From Nymphaea colorata (taxonomy: Eukaryota; Streptophyta; Magnoliopsida; Nymphaeales; Nymphaeaceae): a DNA stretch of 64,000 nt. The stretch is from positions 2,335,528 to 2,399,527 of the forward strand of contig NC_045140.1 of NCBI RefSeq assembly GCF_008831285.2. Direction: 5' to 3'. Below, in pieces: positions 47,189 to 64,000 of this stretch. Position 1 is the first letter of the stretch; every line of letters starts with the position of its first letter. The position numbers and the translations under genes are program-made. The notes below the pieces were generated by a model. The model was not told the DNA's origin. It did no database searches and was given only the letters and a program-made list of their open reading frames with translations.

Positions 47189-50100
47189 TACTCATCAGGC
47201 TCTTATTTTGGACATCAAGTAGGGACCTGGGTGAGTTTTATAGCAGGTGTATCTGGTAATTTAACTTCCTGTAGCATCAGCTTGTGTGTGTGCAATCCTC
47301 GTACTTGCTGTTAATCATGCAATTTTTTTTCCCTATTTATATTCTGTTTAATTCACAATTCATTTTTCTTGGGAATGTTGTGGGGTGAGGAATGTCTCAG
47401 GAAGGCTTATATTCAGTTCTCACCAATCACCATATGCCCTAACTGCGACAATACAATCCAGGAGATTCGTCATGCAAAAAAGCACTCGGAAAGAACTATA
47501 GAAGATGCATATATGTTCGATCCCTAGCATGTTTCAGAGTAGTATCTTCATGTACTCTATGTTAGTGGAAGCATATCGTATTTAGGATATAATCACATTC
47601 CTTGTATGTAGACAGTCATAAACTAGAATTCATCAAATTCTGAAAAAAATAAAGATGTTTGAAATGAGGCAAGGTTTCTTCTATCCGGGTTCATATGCAC
47701 GATTATCACTGTCATCATGGTCAGCCGTATGAGGAGAATACTCCAAACTTGGTAAGGCATCAGGTCTGCAATTAATCACTGAAACAGAAAACTTGGGAGT
47801 TCGTGTTCTCTGATAGGAATTAATCCGTCAGAAATTTTTAGTTATTATTAGTAGTCACGAGGATAGAGCTTTCCGTCTTTTTCAAATTTACACACAACTT
47901 AGCATTTTGATGTTGCATGTTGTTGCAGTGGTATATTTTTAAAAATCCTTTGGGCCTTCGGCATAATCTTTTTCTTTCCGAACATATCTCAATTAAAGGT
48001 GGGCATCAGTCTAGCCTTCGGCTACCATATAAAGGCTTGGGCCGGTCTGAGCCCGACTTTGGTTGGTTCAAGCTCGACTCAATATGTATTATAAAACTAT
48101 ATTTAATATATATATTCGTATACTTTTGACAAAGTCAGGTTTGGGTCGGCCTGACTCAATGTATATTGTAAAGCTATATTTAATATATATTTATATACTT
48201 ATTATAATAAATAAGATATTTGTATATTAAATCTAAATATTTGATTTTTTTGTTAAATCAGGATTTAGCCCATGATAGTGCCTCGGCCCAAGCTGCAGGC
48301 ACAATTTCACGACGCTCAGCCTTAATCTCAATTTCACGGTTGCATAAACTAATTTTGTCATTTTATATGTTTGGTTTGATGAGATAATGGTGCAAACAAG
48401 TTCGGAATCCCATATCAACTAAAAATATTATAGTAAAAGTTCACTATCTCTGGATAACGATAAGTCTCGAAATATGCAATGTATACGGTCTAATCAGTAT
48501 TTCATTAGATATGAGACAAATCAACTTTTACATATGCACCGCCATTATGAAAAATTCCTATATGCCTACCGGCCCGACCCATCACATCATATGAGTGTAA
48601 TGCGGAATCCTTGTAATAATTATCATAAGAATTATAATAAAAAAAGCCCAAATGGATCATTACATTGAAGGATAAAATAGTACAGCTCTGGGAAAAGTTT
48701 CAGCGGGCCAGTGTCCACTATTGAACGAGTTTTTTTCACATTTTACAACAGAAAAAACTATCGTAAATGGTATAATTTGTGACGGCAGTTGACTGACTAT
48801 GATATTTAAACACGAAATGCATTCTTTACAACGATTTTTAATGTCACAAAACGTCAAAAAAAAAAAAACATGGATGTTGGTCGGTTGATTTTTAATTTAT
48901 ACACGGACACACATATGCACTGAGTGTTCCTAAATGTTTTTTTTTAATCTCTCTTTTTTCTCATTAAACACGATTTATTAAGAAAAGAGACAAGAAAATT
49001 GGCTTTCCACGAATATGTCAGAAGTATCACTTCTACTTTTCGATATTTTCAGAAACGCAGGATATTTGTCTTTATGTGGTCCAGCCTCCAAAATTGGTTA
49101 TAAAATGTAGTTGCATGGAATAGTGTGAGACCGTGCAGAGGTTCAAATAGTGCAAACCTTTATTTAAATGCTCAACAACCACGAGAGAAGACAAGAAGAA
49201 GATGAGAAATAAAAGTTTGAAGGGGAGAAATACGTGATCCATCAATTTAACCAACTACCAGTGAAACTTAGGCTCTACTTTTTCCCCCCTTTTCCTCACA
49301 TTTTCATATTTGTCTTCACTGCAGAGACGCCATAAAGTAACATACATGAGAATCTGTTCATCTTCCACGTTCCAATGAGTAGTAGGTGGTTAACAATCCA
49401 TTGCTCAGAAAGTGGCACTCAATTCCCTTCGAACGAAGCTAACCTCAATTTTAAGGCTTTTAATGCTAAATGGACATCCATAATAATATTTCATAAAGTT
49501 TTAAGAGAAACAACTCTTTGGGATGGCTAGACCTAGGTAACTGCATTTTTTTAACTTGCCATACTTGTTGCCTCCTCAGTTATATAAAACTTTGAATTGG
49601 AGGTTCTTTTGAAACAAAAGAGATGTAATTGTTGCTGCTAAAACTCGAACCCGAGACCGAGAGGCTGTAATGAAGTTTGAGACCAGTGGTGGAGTTGGGG
49701 AGTGGGCAGTTGCCCACACGGACCCACATAAGTTGTTTTTACTTGCATTTTTCTCTGCATAATTTATTCATCATATATTAGTGCATGCTTCTCAATCTAT
49801 TTCTTATATTAGCAATTGGTTGAAACTTAAACTTCCCTACGCGTTTCTATGCTACCAATTAAACAGATAGAGCAGTAAAATCTATTTTACTTAGCTTTTT
49901 TCAGTTTTGGCTTTCTTGTGTTCATCTTCCACGGAAAGAATAGCAGGTGAGGTGCACAACTGGGGGCAGCCGGCAAACTTGGGATAGATAACTAGATACG
50001 AATCCATGAGCAATATTTCACGAATACATGGTAGCTTTTTTATTATTTATAACATGTTTTCTCTTTAAATTTCAATAAACTCATATGGGCATTTTCAAAC

Positions 50101-50483
50101 AATTGGAGGGGAAAGGTCCATTGAATAAGATAGAAGATAACATAAATAAATATTTCAGTTACCATTCAATCAATGAAATTAACCGTTACATATGCTTTGT
50201 AAGTACAAATAATTTCAGAATTATTCCTCTTTTAGAGAGAGAGAGTCCTTTTCACCGAAGCTAAGTACTTAAAATCAGTGGGTTACTTTTAATCTTTTAA
50301 CTTTTTTATTAGAAGTAAAAGGAAAAGGAAAAAGTTAGGTGGAGAAAGGAAGCACGGGACCGAGGGGCAGGTAATGCATCGTGTAATATGGACACTGCTT
50401 AGAGGGGAGCGGGCACACCCACCACCTGTCTTCTTGTTCTTCCCGTCTGCCTTCTAAGTGGGGAGAACCGACCGAGAGATCCC
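47189..50483. other. PLP3 3' region and intergenic DNA upstream of ADK
   Basis: The first few hundred bases are probably PLP3 3'UTR (an AATAAA lies near 47648, perhaps too far). 47990-48290 is a GGGCCGG/CTGAGCC-style repeat with an internal duplication (TATATTTAATATATAT twice). A degenerate SINE-like end (rc GGTTCGAGTTTT) lies at about 49640-49660, and a CAGTGGTGGAG..GTGGGCAGTTGCCCAC repeat end at 49684-49717. No gene recognised. Confidence 0.45.
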
Positions 50484-50489
50484 TATAAA
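50484..50489 (+). promoter_or_regulatory. Probable TATA box of the adenylate kinase gene
   Basis: TATAAA (in CCCTATAAACCC) 146 nt upstream of the ATG, leaving room for a 5'UTR of about 110 nt that is CT-rich, as is common in plant housekeeping genes. Confidence 0.55.
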
Positions 50490-50629
50490 CCCGTGGGGGC
50501 TTCTTCGCAAGTGCTGTGGTTAGCCATCTGCGAGATCTCTTCTCCTTACATCTCAACTCAGCAAATCCGCACCTCTCTTCTTTGCTCCTTTTCTTTCTGG
50601 TGCTTGTCGAGAGAGAGGAAAGAGAGATA

Positions 50630-58954
<8,325 letters not shown>

Positions 58955-59139
58955 TAATTGTCTTGACTGTATCTTTTTTGACTTTGAACTTTCAACCAGG
59001 TTATCTGGTTTTATACTGGAATCCGATACATTCGGATCGGCTATTCTTCTTCAACAATTTCGAGAATTGTTCTACAAACGTTTTTTTGTTCCTGTGCATT
59101 TGCTACCATGTAACAGTTTAATTTAAGTGCTGATGCCAC

Positions 59140-59145
59140 AATAAA
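59140..59145 (+). terminator. AATAAA polyadenylation signal of ADK
   Basis: Canonical AATAAA 186 nt downstream of the ADK stop codon. Confidence 0.6.
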
Positions 59146-59987
59146 TTCTTAATGTTACATCTACTGTGAGGGGTACTGGTAATCTATTCATTTCAAACAC
59201 AAACATGCTCCTGCGTGCGTGCACGGAACATCGCTGCAGGTGCAGTGCATAGATATGGAAAACATGCAGAAAAGAAAATCAAGCTACTATGGTGTCAGAC
59301 CCACTGCTATATCTGGTCGCACCAGGAGCTGAGCAGTGCATCTTACGTGAGGCGTTTGATAATATTGGTTGAGCACTTTATAATTTGACTAGTTCTTTAA
59401 ATTGGAGAAGGCTAGTTTTCTTTTGGAAGTGCATGACTTTTTCATTTTCTGAAGTTGTCTGTTGCCTTTGGATGAAAATATTTGAAGCTCAGCAAAGTCT
59501 TGGAATTATGTCGATGATGTCTCACTTCCCATTTCTGCCATATTTGTCGTGTTAGATGCACATCCTTTAATCCATTGTTTTGTATTACAGGCCTTTCTCT
59601 TTGAACAAGTTATGTATCGTACAATCTGTGCATGTTCTGTTGCAGATGGGGCAGTGGCCTGCTTCAAAACTTGTTTCGAGTTCTGTTATTCTTCTTGAAC
59701 CTTCATATATTAGAACAGAACCACCATAAAAGATTGCTAGCCTGAAAAGTAAACCCCAATGATCGTTTGCTGCTGCTTTCGTCGTCTGGCTACCTAAGGT
59801 GTTATAGAGTTATGTTAAGAGTGAGTGTTGGACCCATGTATGGATCCAGATCCTTCCTTCATCTGGGCTGCCAAAAAAGAGGATCCTGTTGTCATGTCAG
59901 AACCGACTCATGACCTGGAATGTATTCTTACGATTATTGGTTCCCGATCCAAGTGTTATCCAGATCTTTCTGTTTGGATGATACTTC
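59146..59987. other. Intergenic downstream of ADK
   Basis: No gene recognised. Confidence 0.45.
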
Positions 59988-60234
59988 AAAACTAGGTTTT
60001 GGATGCTAAATCTGGTTTTACCTTCAAAACCAGTTTTTGGAATGATGGAGCTCCAACAAAATTGAGTTTGAAGAAAACTCAGATTTGATGGAACCAGGTT
60101 TTGTGAAAAGAAATGAAAAACCTCGTCCTCTTTAGGTTAATAAAAAAACTAAATTTTGAATGTATCACTATCACCGGACAAAAAAAAAAAAATTTAAAAC
60201 TCATTAAAAACTTAATTTTATAAAACCTAGTTTT
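59988..60234. mobile_element. MITE-like element with 13-bp perfect inverted ends
   Basis: AAAACTAGGTTTT at 59988-60000 and its exact reverse complement AAAACCTAGTTTT at 60222-60234. The interior is AT-rich with repeated AAACCAG/AACTCAGATTT phrases. Target duplication and superfamily not resolved. Confidence 0.55.
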
Positions 60235-61194
60235 TAACCTAAAGGTGTCATCTCAAGTACCATTAAAGCCTGCTACACTGTTGTTGCTAATTTATAAGTA
60301 CAGAGAAAAAAAAAAGAAAGCAAAAGGAATTCATCATTTAATTAATGACAACTACCCGTTACACCAGGGAAAAACAAAATCTTCTGACAGCCCGGCCTTC
60401 TCTTTACTGCCATGTTTGTGCGTGCTTCCAAAAAAACAGGACTAAAAAATTATAAACGTAACGCCCAAGCAAAGGAGGAACAACATTGATATTGAAAGTC
60501 CGAAAACAGAAGCGGCTTATTTCTTTTATTCATTAAATTTTAAATAAAATAAAAAGATCAGTGGATATAGGTTGATTAAAAATAGGTTCAGTTTCCATTA
60601 GAGGCAAAGGAGACTCAGGCGTCCAAACCAAAAGCTACAAGGTCATCATCTTTCTAGTTCATCAATTCAGTGGGATGGCTACAACTCAGCGTATTTATTC
60701 AACAGTCAAATCTTCTTCGGCCTACGTTCGTGAATCGCACTACAGCGAGAGACCCTCAAACTGGACTCAAGTGCAAGCTCAAGCTTTGAAAGTTGAAGCT
60801 TGGTAAGTCGAACATTGTGTTTTTAACATTATGTTCCATGCATGCTTTTCAAAATCTCATTTATATCTTAGAGATCATTTGACAATAGGAATACTGGATT
60901 CTTTAATATAGTGTTTCATAAATGTGTCTCAAAAAATGGAGAGATTCATAGAACATTACTTTAATTACAAGAACGCTTGAACTTGAAACAATGAGCCTCA
61001 TTCATCTCATCTCATATAAAGAGGATCGAAGTTGCAAATACTGGTTACTTGCATATTGGAAATTGAATGATAACAAACGATGGGATGGTTCTCATGGGCC
61101 ATTCTCTTTTATCATTTTTGTCTTGTTTTTTTTTTTTTTTTTTTTTTTTTTGGAGGGGGGATGGAATCCCCTTTACTTCATCATGCAATAGTTG
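60235..61194. other. Intergenic, nothing firm
   Basis: A fold-back AT-rich stretch at about 60880-60965 resembles the MITE-like element at 9943. A T run at 61125-61151 is followed by GGAGGGGGGATGG. Confidence 0.4.
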
Positions 61195-61372
61195 GGATGC
61201 TCAACCACTCGACCAGACTCGAACTCGCTCGGTTAAATTCAATTGGAGCTCGACTGGTAAGTTAAATGAGTCTAGTTCGAGCTTCACTTATAACTCAAGT
61301 TTGTAAACAACATGAGCTCGACTCGGTTAGACTTGTTTATCATTAATATTTTATTTCGCAATTTCAAAAACG

Positions 61373-61416
<44 letters not shown>

Positions 61417-61470
61417 GAGTTTAAACGAGTCACGCTCGAACTTGAACTTAGTTAAGCAGGATCAAATTTG
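61195..61470. repeat. CTCGAG/GAGCTCG-rich dispersed repeat with internal (TA)n
   Basis: Phrases such as GAGCTCGACTCGGTTAGACTTG and AAACGAGTTTAAACGAGTC (both shortened) match the style of 30590-30890; a TA run lies at about 61373-61412. Confidence 0.5.
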
Positions 61471-62762
61471 AGCTCACATCATAAAACTAGAGTTTTGTTG
61501 TACGTCACTATGCAATAGTTCACAATTATTAGAAAAAGAAGAAAAAACCATATGGTATTGGACGGCTCGATCTAAAAGATCAAACAGCCCTAATCACTTA
61601 ATGGGCAGTTTCCTATGTCCAACCTTTTTAAGTGTCACCATCCACAAACTCCTCACTTGTTGACCTGTATCATTATACTTCTCAGTTTTTTAATTAAATT
61701 AAAACATTTGAAATTGACTTTAAAAATAAAAAAATATTTGTAATTTTATGTCGGCTTTAATCATAAACAAATAAGCCTCCTCCCACAAGACGTTTTTAAA
61801 GCAATGAACTGACAGCCGTAATCTCGTCTGGAGTTGCAAAACATTAATGTTAATTTAGTTGCCTCGTCTTGAGAAAATATCAAGAAAGTGAATTAAGAAA
61901 TGGCATTACAATTTAAAAATGACGAACACTGAGTTTGTAATTGCAAGACAATTTCTCGGATCTTTCTTGCGGTTTCTTTTGAAGGCAACAATCGCCTTCC
62001 CAGCGCGGCACGTTTTACAACATATTTTTTCGATCCAAACATTTATTAGATTTTTAGATTACACCACAACAAGATACTGCCCATTTACAAAGACTTAACA
62101 AAATGGGAACTTTTAATACCGATTATTTACACTAAACTAAACCCATCTTGATTATCTGCAGACTGAAATTAAGCTCCCATTTTCACCATATTTTTAAAGA
62201 AAATTTGACAAAATATGCAATTTTGTTCCTTTTTCTGTTTTAAAACTTAAAATTCTTAATAACACTCTTGGTTTAGCGTCAAGCTGGTTTGGTTTTCTTG
62301 TCTCGCAAGGTTAGTCAACGCCTTTTTGTGGCAGAGTTTTCTCTTTTTAGTCAAGAATTTTCTTTCTCTGTTATAAAAATCAGTTTCTGAATCGAATGGA
62401 AAAAAAAGCTTATGATTCAAAGAAACGACTGAATCAAATACGATTGGGATGAAGGTATATTTTTTATTTAAATTTTAAAATCATGAGAATATAATAATCA
62501 AAATAATAAGCTACTAATAATATCTTTATAATAATGCTTTAATGGAAAAAACACTGAAGATACAAGGTTGTGTCTGCCTTATAAATGAAATCATGGGCGC
62601 TGCAGTCTTTTTCTCAATTTTTTACTTTGTGCTTAGGCGGTCTCGGTGGTAATTGAGGAGACCAATTTACCCCGTCGATACATTTTGACCGTTGAGGAGG
62701 TGAAGAGAGAAGGGGGAAAAACGTAAAGTCGGCGATGGTTGTTGCCATCTGAAGTGACGAAG
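61471..62762. other. Upstream region of the RAD21 gene
   Basis: No coding exon recognised. Purine-rich 5'UTR-like sequence (GGTGAAGAGAGAAGGGGG) precedes the start; a 5-codon upstream frame ATG GTT GTT GCC ATC TGA lies at 62735-62752. Confidence 0.4.
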
Positions 62763-62886
62763 ATGTTTTACTCACAGTGTATGCTCTCCAGCAATGGGCC
62801 GTTGAACACCCTGTGGGTAGCTGCCCACCTTCAGAGGAAGCTGAAGAAGGCCCAGGTCTTGCATACTGACATACCTTCTTCCGTAG
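62763..62886 (+). CDS. RAD21/SCC1 cohesin alpha-kleisin, first coding exon (partial gene)
   Basis: 124-nt exon encoding 41 residues plus one base, ending at a consensus donor (GTAG-GTGAGT). The product MFYSQCMLSSNGPLNTLWVA.. HLQRKLKKAQVLHTDIPSSV matches the N-terminus of mitotic-type RAD21 kleisins (MFYS..L..KGPL..WVAA....KLKK.Q....DI.SSV), which binds the SMC3 head and helps close the cohesin ring. It looks closer to the SYN2/RAD21.1 type than to meiotic REC8/SYN1. The split last codon begins with G, consistent with the conserved Asp that follows. The usual second exon (LLGVVRIYSKKV region) is not found before the window ends, so intron 1 exceeds 1.1 kb. Confidence 0.85.
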
Positions 62887-63967
62887 GTGAGTCACTGTCT
62901 TCCTGCTCATTCTTCTTCTTCTTCTGCTTCTAGAAGGATGGTTTTAAATGCACAAAAGTATTTCGTTGATGTAATTTCATTGTGGTATTTCAATCTTGTG
63001 GTCTCTTCTTCTTCTTCGAGAATGGTTTTTGAAGAAATGGCTATTTGTTTGGTTTCATTTGTTGGTGGCCGTGTGAAGGTAGCAACTGTAAGCTCCTCAT
63101 TCTTGTTTTTGCACAGGTCTTAGATGAAATGACTTCTTTGGTGACATTTTTCAAAGATAAATACCAAAATTTATGAAGTTAACTAATTGGTTTTCTGGAG
63201 AATTTAGAAATGAGCCACATGGGTGTGGGGGACAGGGTGTAGGCCGAGCAGGGTAGTAATCGATAAGCTTCAAGAGATTTTGAGGGACACTTTACGGTTT
63301 GAGTGCAAATAAATTATACAAGCTTTAAACGTTTTTTGGGTTTAGTTTACTGAGGTTGATGCTGATGGGATTTTTTTTTTTTTAAATGGTTGTGGATGCG
63401 AGGAAATTGGCTTGCAGGATGTTCGCCCTAGAGGTTTTGGTTCTTTAATACATAGATGCTGGACCTTTTCTATCGTTTGACGTCGTTGGTCGAGAGTAAT
63501 TTTGTGTCATATCTGGAAGTTTAAGTACTGAAAGATTTGAATATAGTTGAGGCCTAGGGGGAAAACAAAGCAAAATAGATCCCTCTGAAATCAAGATTCT
63601 CAGACGCCGTTTTTATGTATTACAGTACGAGATTCAGCTAATTGACGTTAATCAGGTTTATTCAGGAGCAAATTTGATTAACCTTTTGGGGCGTCATGCG
63701 GACGCTGCAAATATCTGAAGCTGGTTCTCTCCATGGGGGACAAGAGGTTGCTCATTGGTGTTTTATCATTGGTCGACGTTGCGTTTCAATTGGGTTCCTC
63801 TCCTGCGCCTTCACTGCGTTAGCGCTTATTGCCAAAGTGGGCAGAGAGTTTGGTCTCCCTTGGGCCTCCTTATTTTGTTTTATTTTCTAAAAAGAATCCT
63901 TGGGAAACATGGGATTTGTTACTCATCCTAAAGTTTTGTCTGCTACTTAAAAGAACCAAGTTCGTTA

Positions 63968-63970
<3 letters not shown>
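62887..63970 (+). other. First intron of the RAD21 gene (incomplete)
   Basis: T-rich, TTCTTC-rich sequence typical of a plant intron; no RAD21 second exon recognised. Confidence 0.5.

Positions 63971-64000
<30 letters not shown>
63971..64000. repeat. (CT)n microsatellite at the window edge
   Basis: CT run of at least 30 bp that continues past the end of the window. Confidence 0.95.

Noticed and set aside
62811..62826. GTGGGTAGCTGCCCAC palindrome-like word resembling the dispersed GTGGGCARYTGCCCAC motif
   Set aside because: It lies inside the conserved RAD21 coding sequence (WVAAH) and is best explained as chance.

Overview
The window is nuclear DNA from a flowering plant. It carries spliced genes with plant-type homologues (mitochondrial uL13, dirigent protein, PLP3, adenylate kinase, a RAD21 cohesin exon), a Ty1/copia element primed by initiator tRNA-Met, tRNA-derived SINEs and many short TIR elements, in an AT-rich background full of (TA)n and (CT)n. 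Coding third positions are not GC-rich, which argues against a grass. I cannot name the species or order.

Layout. 1-20.4 kb: no convincing gene; microsatellites, SINE-like copies, several copies of a TIR-bounded AT-rich repeat family, tandem duplications and degenerate repeats. 20.4-23.8 kb: uL13m gene (5 coding exons, one GC-AG intron). 23.8-28.7 kb: intergenic with repeats, including a 130-bp perfect-arm palindrome. 28.8-29.4 kb: single-exon dirigent gene. 29.5-37.7 kb: repeat-dense intergenic DNA with a palindromic MITE, a small MITE, a 2.6-kb TIR element carrying an exon-like GC-rich segment, and a 2.6-kb LTR-like block. 37.8-47.2 kb: PLP3 (4 coding exons); its 7.3-kb intron 2 holds a complete 4,060-bp Copia insertion in the sense orientation. 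47.2-50.5 kb: intergenic. 50.6-59.0 kb: adenylate kinase (6 coding exons); its 5.2-kb intron 1 holds a 1.4-kb Harbinger-like element and a tandem duplication containing a dead copy of exon 2. 59.0-62.7 kb: intergenic repeats. 62.76-62.89 kb: first coding exon of a RAD21/SCC1 cohesin gene that leaves the window.

All five host genes are on the + strand and are independent housekeeping or secretory genes; there is no operon-like logic. Exon joins for uL13m, PLP3 and ADK were checked by hand: each gives an uninterrupted frame (202, 250 and 244 aa) with matching splice phases.

No defence, biosynthetic or other gene system is visible. The observations most worth following are structural: a Copia element that has kept PR-INT-RT-RH and near-identical LTRs but has no gag; the degenerate P-loop exon copy beside a G-quadruplex-like tract in ADK intron 1; a hairpin-dense Harbinger-like family with exon-like cargo; and the GC-AG intron in uL13m.
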